In this document: piece after piece, positions 1 to 10,770 of the stretch | Layout: each line of letters starts with the position of its first letter | How positions within the stretch are numbered: position 1 is the stretch's first letter | Origin: Gp6-AA40 sp036407095 | GTDB taxonomy: Bacteria > Acidobacteriota > Vicinamibacteria > Vicinamibacterales > UBA2999 | DNA length: 64,000 bases | Direction: 5' to 3' | NCBI GenBank assembly: GCA_036407095.1 | Contig: DASWZV010000144.1 | Coordinates: 124,001 to 188,000 of the forward strand | Position numbers and translations under genes: made by a program | Notes under the pieces: model-generated | The model's database searches: none | What the model was told of the DNA's origin: nothing | What the model saw: only the letters and a program-made list of their open reading frames with translations

Positions 1-1150
1 CCTCGAAGATCTCGTTGGTGATCGCGACCGTCGACAATCCCTCGGCTGGCGTCTGCGGCGGTGTCGGCGGGACGAGGTGGTCGAAGAAGCCGCCCTCCTC
101 GTCGTACGTGATGAAGAGGACCATCTTGCTCCACACCTCTGGATTCGACGCCAGGATATTGACGACCTGCGACACGTACCACGTGCCGAAGTCCGGCTCC
201 CAGTTCGGGTGCTCGGTGTAGGCCTCGGGTGCGACGATCCACGACACCTGCGGAAGCGTGCCGTTCTTCACATCCTCGCGGAAGATGTCCATCAAGTGGT
301 TCGGGTCGCGACCGAATGACTGGATGTTCGTTCCGGTTTTGGCTTTGTCGGCCAGCGGAGTGTGCGGAAGCGCGTTCTGATACTGGTGGAAGTAGAGAAG
401 CGAGTTGTCGCCGTAATTCCCGATGTACGAGTCGCTGGTCCATCCCCAGAAGCCGGGCGCATCGAGGCCGACACCCTGGTCCTGATAGATCTTCCAGGAG
501 ATGCCAGCCCGTTCGAGGCGCTCGGGATAGGTCGACCAGTCGTAACCGAGTTCGGCGTTCGTGATGACCGGCCCGCCACGTTGCCCGTCGTTACCCACCC
601 ATCCCGTCCACATGTGATAGCGATTCGGATCGGTCGGCCCCAGGAGCGAGCAGTGGTAGTTGTCGCAGATCGTGAAGGCGTCAGCGAGCCCGTATTGCCA
701 CGGCAGGTCCTTCCGAGTGTGATACGTCATGCTCGCGACCAGCTTCTGCGGAATCCACTGGTCGTACCGTCCGCCGTTCCAGGCGCCATGGGTGTCGTTC
801 CATCCGTGCGGGGGATCGGGAAGGAACGTCTGCCCGAGATCCTGCACATCGGGACGGAACGGCAGGATCACTTTGCCGCTGCCATCGGGCTGATGCCACA
901 CAGGATCTCCCGACGGGAGCTTGACCGCGCGCGGATCGGAGAAGCCACGAACGCCTCTCAGCATGCCGAAATAATGATCGAACGACCGGTTCTCCTGCAT
1001 CAGGAAGACGATGTGTTCGACGTCGGCGATCGAACCCGTCCGGTTGTGCGCGGGGATCGCAAGCGCTCGATTCAGATCGGCAGGCATCGCTGCTGCCAGT
1101 GATGACGAGCCGATCAACTTCAAGAATGTGCGGCGATCAGTGTTGTGCAT
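1..1150 (-). CDS. Tat-exported phosphoesterase (phospholipase C / acid phosphatase type), 3' end cut off
   Basis: Reading the minus strand from ATG at 1150 gives 383 codons without a stop before the window edge, so the C-terminus is missing. The N-terminus has a twin-arginine signal (DRRTFLK, residues 5-11) followed by a short hydrophobic stretch, so export folded through Tat is expected. After it comes the bacterial phosphoesterase signature IVFLMQENRSFDHYFG (about residues 47-62). Near the cut end is DEEGGFFDHLVPP, which supplies acidic and His metal ligands typical of the family. The family hydrolyses phospholipids or phosphomonoesters outside the cytoplasm; the exact substrate cannot be read from the sequence. 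The gene is divergent from the aminotransferase at 1296. The family assignment is firm; the choice between lipase and phosphatase is open. Confidence 0.88.
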   Translation of the reverse strand, partial: MHNTDRRTFLKLIGSSSLAAAMPADLNRALAIPAHNRTGSIADVEHIVFLMQENRSFDHYFGMLRGVRGFSDPRAVKLPSGDPVWHQPDGSGKVILPFRPDVQDLGQTFLPDPPHGWNDTHGAWNGGRYDQWIPQKLVASMTYHTRKDLPWQYGLADAFTICDNYHCSLLGPTDPNRYHMWTGWVGNDGQRGGPVITNAELGYDWSTYPERLERAGISWKIYQDQGVGLDAPGFWGWTSDSYIGNYGDNSLLYFHQYQNALPHTPLADKAKTGTNIQSFGRDPNHLMDIFREDVKNGTLPQVSWIVAPEAYTEHPNWEPDFGTWYVSQVVNILASNPEVWSKMVLFITYDEEGGFFDHLVPPTPPQTPAEGLSTVAITNEIFE

Positions 1151-1295
1151 ATGACGGGGGAGGCTAGCAGGGCGATATTGAGACGGTGTGTCCCCCGTTC
1201 GATGTTTTGGTATCGGCCGTTCGATGTTCCGGTAACTTGCGGGAGCATTCGCGCGCCGACGCTCGGCGAGCGGATCGGGTGGTAGAGTGTGCCTT
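1151..1295. promoter_or_regulatory. Divergent intergenic region with a helically phased direct repeat
   Basis: This gap separates two divergent genes. It holds two near-identical 17-bp copies, CGTTCGATGTTTTGGTA at 1196-1212 and CGTTCGATGTTCCGGTA at 1218-1234, which start 22 bp apart (about two helical turns). That spacing is typical of operators bound by a dimer on one DNA face. No strong -35/-10 pair is obvious. An operator role is inferred. Confidence 0.4.
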
Positions 1296-2285
1296 ATGCC
1301 AGTCTCACAGATGAATCTTCGGCTGTTGTCTGCCGATGACGTGCTTTCCAGCCTGCATGACATCCGCGCGCGACAGCCGGTGAAGTACTCGGCGTTCTAT
1401 TCGAGTCAGTTGGGTGGCATCGTCACGGATCCGGCCCTGATGGTGATCCCGTTCGACGATCACATCGTCCATCGCGGACACGGGATTTTCGACACGGCCG
1501 GCCTCGTGAACGGACGCATCTACGATCTCGAGGCACACCTCGATCGCTTCCTTGGGTCTGCGGAGCGCTCCAAGCTCACGCTGCCCGGCTCGCGTGACGA
1601 GATGCGCCGCATCATCGTCAGCACCACCGCGGCGAGCGGGTTGCGGGATGGTGCCATCCGCTACTGGTTGTCATCAGGACCCGGCAGCCTCGAACTGAGT
1701 CCTGCCGCGGGCGCGACGCCCGGCTTCTTCGTGATGATCTTCGGAGGCCTGTCGTATCCGGAGCGGTGGTACACCGAGGGCCTGCGAGTGATGACGACGA
1801 CCTACCCGATCAAGCCCCCGCTCTATGCGATCACGAAGGCGACCAACTACCTCCCGAACGTGCTGATGCAGATGGAGGCAAAAGAACGCGGCCTCGACAA
1901 CGGCGTGTTCATCGACGAGGCCGGGTACGTCGGCGAGAGCTCGAACATGAACGTGGCGTTCGTCATGAAGGACGGCGTCCTGCGCCACCCCAGATTCGAG
2001 CGTGTGCTGGCTGGTTGCACGTCGCTGCGCTTGCTGGATCTCGCTCCCTCGCTCGTCGGGAAAGGTGTGATCACGGGCGTCGAGGTCGGCGACGTCCCCG
2101 TGGCCGATGCGCGCGCGGCGCGCGAGATGTTCCTCATCGGCAGCTCGGTCAGAATCGCGCCCATCGTCGAATGGGACGGAAAACCGATCGGAGATGGCAA
2201 ACCGGGACCGGCTTCGAAAGCGCTGCTTCAGTTGATCGAGCAGGACATGCGCACGGGTGATCGCTTGATCGATGTTCCGTACTAG
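1296..2285 (+). CDS. Class IV PLP aminotransferase (D-amino-acid transaminase / aminodeoxychorismate lyase-like)
   Basis: Fold-type IV PLP enzyme of about 329 residues. The N-terminal motif VHRGHGIFDTA is the form seen in D-amino-acid transaminase / 4-amino-4-deoxychorismate lyase proteins rather than classical BCAT. The PLP lysine is in AITKATNYLPN (about residue 181) and the phosphate-binding loop is GESSNMNVAFV. I chose ATG 1296; an in-frame codon 9 bases upstream and ATG 1311 are alternatives, and no strong ribosome site decides between them. The sequence cannot separate a role in D-amino acids, folate (pabC-like) or branched-chain transamination. It is monocistronic, with the next gene on the opposite strand. 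Confidence 0.85.
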   Translation: MPVSQMNLRLLSADDVLSSLHDIRARQPVKYSAFYSSQLGGIVTDPALMVIPFDDHIVHRGHGIFDTAGLVNGRIYDLEAHLDRFLGSAERSKLTLPGSRDEMRRIIVSTTAASGLRDGAIRYWLSSGPGSLELSPAAGATPGFFVMIFGGLSYPERWYTEGLRVMTTTYPIKPPLYAITKATNYLPNVLMQMEAKERGLDNGVFIDEAGYVGESSNMNVAFVMKDGVLRHPRFERVLAGCTSLRLLDLAPSLVGKGVITGVEVGDVPVADARAAREMFLIGSSVRIAPIVEWDGKPIGDGKPGPASKALLQLIEQDMRTGDRLIDVPY

Positions 2286-2349
2286 GGCTTCGACGTCGAG
2301 ATCGCGGCGGACAGGGTCCAGCACGCGATGATGGTGAAGGGACGCGTCG

Positions 2350-2818
2350 CTACTTGCAGGTTGATGCGAGCTTCTGCACGAACTCGGCGATCAACGTCGG
2401 CGGGCTGCTCGCGGGAGCCTCTGACGCACGCGGCTTGATCTCGCCCGAGATCTCGACCCTGGCGTCGACAAAGGGCGAAAACTGACTATCAATGCCCTCG
2501 AGGTGATACGTCGAACTCGACGTCGCGGCCGCGAGCGGGGAGCCCCCCGTTCCTGGAGGCAGTCTGTCGACGCGCGCCGCGCCGATCAGGACAAATCGAG
2601 AGTCCGAGGGCACATTCGGATCCGGAGTCTCCGTTGCGCCTGCGCTCTTCGGCGCGGCCCGCAGGCAGCCGCTCAACGCAATCCGATCGCTGAGAGCCGG
2701 TGGTGCCGGTTGCTCCGTTCCCGGCGTGGGATTGCCTCCCACCACCAGCTTGCCGCCGATTTGTGCCGCGGCACCGAGCGTCGACCCAGCGATCAACGCG
2801 GCGACGAACGGCATTCCC

Positions 2819-2829
<11 letters not shown>
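2350..2829 (-). CDS. Small secreted protein of unknown function
   Basis: This 159-residue protein has a signal-like N-terminus (MPFVAALIAGSTLGAAAQ) and a Pro/Ala/Ser-rich body. A single Cys sits in SGCLRAAP and another near the C-terminus (LASTCK), so a disulfide is possible. I recognise no domain. Its start overlaps the end of the upstream cytochrome c-like gene by 11 bp, so the two are probably co-translated and it may serve the same envelope process. It may be a small OB-fold-like secreted protein (VEISGEIKP near the C-terminus), but this is weak. Confidence 0.7.
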
Positions 2830-4219
<1,390 letters not shown>

Positions 4220-4244
4220 GGGCCCGGCTGAAGCCGGACACTAC
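4220..4244 (-). repeat. GTAG-type REP palindrome
   Basis: Read on the minus strand it starts GTAG, then forms a hairpin of CCGGCTT-CAG-CCGGG type. It fills the 31-bp gap between two minus-strand genes. It belongs to a family also seen near 18300, 25696, 29923 and 38496. Confidence 0.6.
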
Positions 4245-4250
4245 ATCAGA

Positions 4251-5222
4251 CTACTTGTCGGCCCCTTCGGCATCGCGCTTCCGACCGAAACTCAGCGAGT
4301 TCCTCATCGCGTAGTTTCCTTCGTTGCACGAGTATTCGAACATCTGATAAGTGTCGTCGCGATTGAGCGGGAGCGCGACCGTCCACGGCTTCGAGTAGAC
4401 CTTCGGATCCTCGATCGTCACCGTGTACTCGATCGTGTTCGCGTCGACGCGGGTGAAGCGCTCGACCACGTGCATCGCCTCCGACTGCGGGATGCCACGA
4501 ATGCGTCCAGTCGCCGCGCTGGTTGCGATCGACCCCTTGTTGTTGTAGTTGGTGCTCTCGACGACCAGCGTCTCGCCCTCCCAGCGGCCGCGCGGCTCGC
4601 CGTTCCACTGCCGGATCCCTTCGCCCAGGCGCGGACGGCCATCGATCGGAATGATCCGCGTTTCATGGATCATCTCGAACACCATCACGACGGCTCCGGG
4701 AATCTGGATGATCTGGTATGCGTTGTTGTAGCCGGCTGGGAACATCCCGGCGGGATAGCCGCGAGTGATGCAGCGCACCCACGGCGTCTCGTGTTCTGGC
4801 GCGTCGGGAAGATGCGCGAGATCGTAGTCGCGCTTGTCTTCGGCCCACTTCATCACCGGTACGCGGCCGTCCGGTGGATCGACGACCATCGCACGGCGCC
4901 GCGCGCTGACCTTGTGATTGTGATCGGCGAACTCCGATGCGGGGCCGACGTTGGCCGCTGCCGCTGCGGCGGCCGCGGCCTGTGGGGTTGGCGGCGCGGG
5001 CTGCGCGACCGGCGCCTCAAACGGCGTGCTGTCGAAGTTGAGCCAGATGCCTTGGATGTCGGGCTGACCATCCGGCGTACGGGTTGGAGTCCAGTGGGTC
5101 GCCGCAGACGCGGCGGCCGTGGTGGCTGCGGGCTTCGACGCTGACTGCGCGCGCGCATCAACGCTGAACATCGCCGTCGCGAGCGCGATTGCGACCAATA
5201 ACACCCAAGGTCGGGACGTCAT
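4251..5222 (-). CDS. Secreted protein, 'PDIQGIW' family, function unknown
   Basis: 323 residues. There is a Sec signal peptide (LLVAIALATAMFSVDARAQ), an Ala/Pro-rich segment, then the hallmark RTPDGQPDIQGIWLNFDSTPFE. Further conserved-looking blocks are RGRWEGETLVVESTNYNNKG and a C-terminal YTVTIEDPKVYSKPWTVALP. Those last blocks recur in the proteins at 53380-54351 and 55343-56134, so the window holds three members of one family. Such proteins are abundant in Acidobacteriota genomes but I know of no assigned activity. The fold looks all-beta. The start ATG at 5222 is the first and gives a proper signal peptide. The gene lies downstream of nothing on its strand and is divergent from the MATE gene. 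Confidence 0.72.
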   Translation of the reverse strand: MTSRPWVLLVAIALATAMFSVDARAQSASKPAATTAAASAATHWTPTRTPDGQPDIQGIWLNFDSTPFEAPVAQPAPPTPQAAAAAAAAANVGPASEFADHNHKVSARRRAMVVDPPDGRVPVMKWAEDKRDYDLAHLPDAPEHETPWVRCITRGYPAGMFPAGYNNAYQIIQIPGAVVMVFEMIHETRIIPIDGRPRLGEGIRQWNGEPRGRWEGETLVVESTNYNNKGSIATSAATGRIRGIPQSEAMHVVERFTRVDANTIEYTVTIEDPKVYSKPWTVALPLNRDDTYQMFEYSCNEGNYAMRNSLSFGRKRDAEGADK

Positions 5223-5311
5223 GAGTAGCCCCTCCTGGGTCGCAATCTTACCCCCCTTTCAGCGTAGTACACTGCGATCTTCATACACCGCTCCCAAGGA
5301 CATACTACTCA

Positions 5312-6715
5312 GTGGCCGACGCCGGGGTTTCAACCAGTTCAGCACGAAAGTTCGACCGATCCATCGTCGAAGGTCCGATCGGCGCGGCGGTTTGGAAGCT
5401 CGCCTGGCCGACGATGCTGCAGAACGCCATTGCGGGGCTGCAGGGCATCATCGACCACGCGATGGTCGGCCACTTCGTCGGCTACGTTGCGAACGCGGCG
5501 ATCGGCGTCAGCTGGCAGATCATCCTCGTCGTCATCGTCTTCATCAGCTCGACGTTCACCGGCATGGCCGTGCTGGTCGCGCGCTTTGCGGGTGCCAACC
5601 AGCCCGACAAAGTGAACCGCGTCGTCTATCAGGCATTCCTGACGGCCTTCGGTCTGTCGCTCATCCTGGCCGCGATCGGGTACTTCGCGTCGCCGGCGCT
5701 GCTGCGGCTCGTCAACGCCGCGCCCGACGTCCGGGCGGAGGCGCTGCCGTTCCTTCGGGCGATGTTCATGGGCGTGTTCGGCATGATGATGTTCTTCATG
5801 CTGAGCGGCGCGTTCCGCGCCGCCGGCGATCCGCAGACGCCGCTGCGTCTCGGCGTCACCATGACGATCCTGACGATCGTCTTCAACGTCCTGCTGATTC
5901 CGGCGTTCGGCACCATCGGCGCCGCGTACGGCACCATCGCCAGCAGCACGACCGTGTCGTGCTACGGCATCTGGCGCATCATGCGATCGGGATCGGTGAT
6001 CCATTTCGATCGAAGCATGGCCAAGGGTCCCGACTTCGGGATCATCCGATCGCTCTTCCGCTTCGGCCTGCCCGCTGGCGTGCAGGGCATCGCGATGAAC
6101 ATCGGCGGCGTGCTCATGCTGCGCTTCATCGGCTCGCTCGAGGAGAGCGCCGCCGCTCAGGCCGCCTACGCCGTGGGGTACACGGAGCTGTTCTCGCTGA
6201 TCACGTGGACGTCAGTCGGCCTGATGGGCGCATCGGCGACGATCGCCGGTCAGAATCTGGGCGCAGGGAACCCGGAGCGCGCGGTCGACGGCGTGAGGAT
6301 GGCCTCGCGCATCGGGCTCGCGGTCGCCGCCGGAATCGGTCTGCTGTTCATCCTGATTCCGTCGTACCTGCTCGCGATCTTCGGCATGAAGGATCCGGTG
6401 GTGCTCTCGATCGCACAGCTGCTGCTGCGCTTCCTGAGCGTCTCTGGCCTGTTCATCACCGTGGCGCTCAGTTACACCGGCGGCCTGCAGGGTACGGGCG
6501 ACACCCGAAGCCCGCTGTGGATCTCGATCATCTCGCAGGTGATCGTGCCGCTCGGCCTCTGCTCGATCTTCCAGGCCGCTTACGGCCTCGACCCCTTCCA
6601 CATCTGGACCGCCATCCTCGTCGGCCACATCACGCGCGCGTCATTGAGTGTCTTGCGGTTCCGACAGGGGAAGTGGAGGGCCATTGCGGTGGATATAGAA
6701 CCGGCGAGGCCGTAA
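5312..6715 (+). CDS. MATE family multidrug/Na+ exporter
   Basis: 467-residue polytopic membrane protein with about 12 hydrophobic segments arranged as two similar halves. The start AVWKLAWPTMLQNAIAGLQG, then DHAMVGHFVG, and the second-half GLPAGVQGIAMNIGGVLM are typical of the MatE fold (NorM/DinF branch). It would extrude cationic or toxic compounds using a Na+ or H+ gradient. The start is GTG at 5312; an AAGGA-like ribosome site lies about 11 bases upstream. Downstream lies the four-helix-bundle element. No local regulator suggests a substrate. Confidence 0.9.
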   Translation: MADAGVSTSSARKFDRSIVEGPIGAAVWKLAWPTMLQNAIAGLQGIIDHAMVGHFVGYVANAAIGVSWQIILVVIVFISSTFTGMAVLVARFAGANQPDKVNRVVYQAFLTAFGLSLILAAIGYFASPALLRLVNAAPDVRAEALPFLRAMFMGVFGMMMFFMLSGAFRAAGDPQTPLRLGVTMTILTIVFNVLLIPAFGTIGAAYGTIASSTTVSCYGIWRIMRSGSVIHFDRSMAKGPDFGIIRSLFRFGLPAGVQGIAMNIGGVLMLRFIGSLEESAAAQAAYAVGYTELFSLITWTSVGLMGASATIAGQNLGAGNPERAVDGVRMASRIGLAVAAGIGLLFILIPSYLLAIFGMKDPVVLSIAQLLLRFLSVSGLFITVALSYTGGLQGTGDTRSPLWISIISQVIVPLGLCSIFQAAYGLDPFHIWTAILVGHITRASLSVLRFRQGKWRAIAVDIEPARP

Positions 6716-6722
6716 GGCGAAA

Positions 6723-7304
6723 GGCAAATGCAGAATGCAGAATGCAAAATGCAAAATGCGAAAAGACGCGCTGACTTGCCGGACGCGTTTTTCGCGTACT
6801 TCGTAGGTCACTATTCGTAGTTCAGGCCTGAACTCGCGGGTTTCTACGACGGCCCGCGCCATGCACTCTTACCCGTGCATGACAGATCGATCCCAAGATA
6901 TTCGAGACCGCACTTTCGAGTTCGGATGTCGAGTCGCGCGTCTGGCTCTGAGCTTGGCGCCACTCCCCGGCATTCGATGCATTGTTGACCAAGTCCTGAA
7001 GTCCGGTACGTCGATTGGGGCTAATCTCGAGGAAGCAAAGGCAGGCTCTTCGAAACGCGACTTCCGGAAGTACGTAGAAATATCACTCCGCGAGGCTCGT
7101 GAAACGGTCTATTGGCTCCGGATCTGCCTGGCACTCAAGCTCGGATCCGTCGACGAGTTGGAATCACTCAGGAGTGAAGGCGATCAGATCGCGCGAATTG
7201 TGGGGGCGATCGCTTCGAACACGAAACGGCGCATGATGCTGCGTACGAGTGTGTTCTGGGCAGGCTTTGCCTTTTGCATTTTGAATCTTGCATTTTGAAT
7301 TACT
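6723..7304 (+). mobile_element. Period-7 inverted-repeat element carrying a four-helix-bundle gene
   Basis: The left end (6723-6764) is about six tandem heptamers of the type CAAAATG/CAGAATG. The right end (7270-7304) is five heptamers of the reverse type CATTTTG/AATCTTG. Between them are a short hairpin-prone stretch (6758-6790, GCGAAAA...TTTTCGC type) and one gene. Gene-less pairs of the same arrays occur at 16512-16632, 48034-48116 and 59364-59474. The layout resembles a small mobile element with non-autonomous relatives; mobility is inferred. It sits between convergent genes (MATE and DUF4159). Confidence 0.6.
6879..7298 (+). CDS. Four helix bundle protein (S23/IVP, Avd-like family)
   Basis: About 139 residues. 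The core matches the 23S-rRNA-intervening-sequence four-helix-bundle family: an early FEFGCRVARLALSLAPLPG helix, the signature VLKSGTSIGANLEEAKAG, then ISLREARETVYWLRICLALKLG. The family forms homopentameric alpha bundles related to the Avd accessory of diversity-generating retroelements; its molecular role outside that setting is unclear. I prefer ATG 6879 because family members start just before this helix; 6861 is an alternative. The last residues (AFCILNLAF) and the stop codon are encoded by the right-hand heptamer array, so the element end has been absorbed into the reading frame. No reverse transcriptase is nearby. Confidence 0.85.
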   Translation: MTDRSQDIRDRTFEFGCRVARLALSLAPLPGIRCIVDQVLKSGTSIGANLEEAKAGSSKRDFRKYVEISLREARETVYWLRICLALKLGSVDELESLRSEGDQIARIVGAIASNTKRRMMLRTSVFWAGFAFCILNLAF

Positions 7305-7317
7305 GCGTAGCAGGAAT

Positions 7318-8145
7318 TCAGTGCGTCAGTGCATACAACGCAACATCGATTCCAACAGCATACGCATCGGGTGAGAATTTGTAGAAGTACTCCGCGTCCT
7401 CGCCTTCGCGTTCCCAGCCGTCCGGAATGTCGCTGTTGTGGACCATGACGACCATCAGCCGTCCGTGCGCGTCGGCGATGCCGCGGACTTCGACGATCGG
7501 ACTGTCGGTCCCGCGTTCGTTGGTGCCGCCGCCGCTGCGACGCCAGTACTGAATCGACGCCATCTGCGGCACTTTCTTCACCTCGAAGATCGAGTGCCAG
7601 ATCGGATGCTCGGGCCCGAGATCGATGATCGGATAGGTCTCGGGCGGAAGGACGCGTCCGATCTCCTCATCCCACTGTTCGCCCGCGAGGGTACCCCAGT
7701 AGTCCGACACGAAGAAGAAGCCGCCCTTCTGCAGATACTCGCGCAGGCGAAGCACGTCTTCGTCCGAGAAGTCCGCGGTGCCGCCGTCCTCGATCAGCAC
7801 GTAGGGACACTGGAAGAGAGCTGGATCGGTCGGTTCGACTGTGATGTATTCAGGGTCGCCCTGCGGTTGTTTGGTGACGCGGGTCTTCGTCAGCTCAGAG
7901 AGGCGAACGCTGAAATTGATATCGGCGCCCGGATAGTCGGTGCTCCAGCCGCGCTTCTCGCGACGGTTGCTCCTGAACATGAGGCGGCAGAAGTTGAACT
8001 CGCCGGCGAAGGTGTGTGCGGTTGGATGTCGAGGCGGGGCAGTGAGTCCGTATCCGCCGCGCCAGATCTGCGCTTCAGCGACGCTTGTGGCAATCGCGAG
8101 GGCAGCGAGCAACCAAGTCAGAAACAGCCGTGCATGCCGTTTCAT
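7318..8145 (-). CDS. DUF4159 domain protein, secreted
   Basis: About 275 residues. Signal peptide LLAALAIATSVAEAQ at the N-terminus, then the DUF4159 fold: FAGEFNFCRLMFRSNR, WSTDYPGADINFSVRLSELT, and the glutamine-amidotransferase-like core YVLIEDGGTADFSDEDVLRL with LREYLQKGGFFFVSDYWG. The open frame continues far upstream opposite pruA, but ATG 8145 is the only start that gives a signal peptide. DUF4159 proteins in this phylum often accompany MoxR/VWA operons; none is here. The function is unknown. It is divergent from pruA. Confidence 0.82.
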   Translation of the reverse strand: MKRHARLFLTWLLAALAIATSVAEAQIWRGGYGLTAPPRHPTAHTFAGEFNFCRLMFRSNRREKRGWSTDYPGADINFSVRLSELTKTRVTKQPQGDPEYITVEPTDPALFQCPYVLIEDGGTADFSDEDVLRLREYLQKGGFFFVSDYWGTLAGEQWDEEIGRVLPPETYPIIDLGPEHPIWHSIFEVKKVPQMASIQYWRRSGGGTNERGTDSPIVEVRGIADAHGRLMVVMVHNSDIPDGWEREGEDAEYFYKFSPDAYAVGIDVALYALTH

Positions 8146-8183
8146 GGACAGAGGATACTGCGATTGTGAGCGGGAATTGTTAA

Positions 8184-8213
8184 CGCCGGGCCTGAAAAGC
8201 AGGCCCGGCGTAG
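8184..8213 (+). other. Strong palindrome just upstream of pruA
   Basis: CGCCGGGCCTG - AAAAGCA-like loop - CAGGCCCGGCG forms a long GC stem 10 bases before the pruA start. No T-tract follows. It may be a REP-like repeat or a 5' UTR structure that could affect pruA translation. Confidence 0.45.
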
Positions 8214-8223
8214 AATCGAATTC

Positions 8224-9846
<1,623 letters not shown>

Positions 9847-9903
9847 CGCGTTCGAAGTCGTCGTCGTCCGTAGCGCGAGAGCACATGCACTGTCACGAGT
9901 CAG

Positions 9904-10126
9904 CAGCACCCGACTGGCTGATGCATTCCGGAGCGCCGCGTGGAGCGAGCCGCGTACGCGAGAGTCGCCAACGGACTCGCAGGCGATGCGAGCGGCGGAG
10001 GAGAAGCAACAGCGTCAGACTCTTGCGACGGGGGAGCCGCGAAGGACCGTTAGGCACGCGCCGGAGAGCCCGTTGGCCGGCGAGCGGATCGCGGCACGGA
10101 GGAATGCGTCAGTCAGTCGGGTGCTG
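9904..10126 (+). mobile_element. 223-bp inverted-repeat element, copy A
   Basis: The left end CAGCACCCGACTGGCTGATG (continuing to 9929) is the reverse complement, with one or two mismatches, of the right end 10101-10126, giving a 26-bp terminal inverted repeat. The inside is GC-rich with hairpin potential and no convincing gene. Copies B and C follow within 580 bp. The stretch 9847-10770 between convergent genes holds nothing else I can support. Confidence 0.75.
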
Positions 10127-10186
10127 GTAGCGTTAGCAGCGGAGTCCGTCGCTCGTCGTTCCTGATCTCTGTCGCGCGACTCCGAT

Positions 10187-10409
10187 TGCGCCAACCAGGT
10201 TGACGCATCCTTCCGCGCGGCGATCCGCTTGCCGGCCAATGGCATCTCCGGCGTGTGCGCTTCCGTTTCCTTGCGGCTCCCCCGTCGCAAGAGTCTGACG
10301 CTCTTGCTCCTCCCTCCGCCGCTCGCGTCGCCTTCGAAGCCATTGGCGACTGTCGCGTGTGCGGCTCGCTCCACGCCGCGCTCCAGGATGCATCAATCTG
10401 GCTGGCGCA
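10187..10409 (-). mobile_element. 223-bp inverted-repeat element, copy B (opposite orientation, diverged)
   Basis: Same 223-bp length as copies A and C but reversed and more diverged. Its ends TGCGCCAACCAGGTTGACGC (10187 on) and the matching segment ending at 10409 form a roughly 24-bp inverted repeat. The internal landmark CTTGCGGCTCCCCCGTCGC is the reverse complement of the same block in copies A and C. Confidence 0.7.
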
Positions 10410-10481
10410 ACAGCCCGCGAGTGACAGTTCCATCCCACGCGAGGGAACTGTCGCCGACAGTGGCGCAGGAGCACGAATCAG

Positions 10482-10704
10482 CAGCACCCGACTGGCTGAT
10501 GCATTCCGGAGCGCCGCGTGGAGCGAGCCGCGTACGCGAGAGTCGCCAACGGACTCGCAGGCGACGCGAGCGGCGGCGGAGGAGCAACAGCGTCAGACTC
10601 TTGCGACGGGGGAGCCGCGAAGGACCGTTAGGCACGCGCCGGAGAGCCCGTTGGCCGGCGAGCGGATCGCGGCACGGAGGAATGCGTCAGCCAGTCGGGT
10701 GCTG
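10482..10704 (+). mobile_element. 223-bp inverted-repeat element, copy C
   Basis: Nearly identical to copy A in sequence, length and orientation, including both 26-bp ends (10482-10507 and 10679-10704). The A/C similarity against the diverged B suggests a recent duplication of A or C. A separate small palindrome (TGACAGTTCC / GGAACTGTCG) lies between B and C at about 10421-10455. Confidence 0.75.
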
Positions 10705-10770
10705 GTAGCTGAAAGAGGCGCCGTCCGTCACTTGTCGTTCCAGATTTCTCTTTGATCCGCCCTCGGGCGT

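Noticed and set aside
9904..10704. Small Arg/Ser-rich proteins inside the 223-bp copies
   Set aside because: Frames occur on both strands, differ between copies and lack ribosome sites; the DNA ends, not the frames, are conserved.
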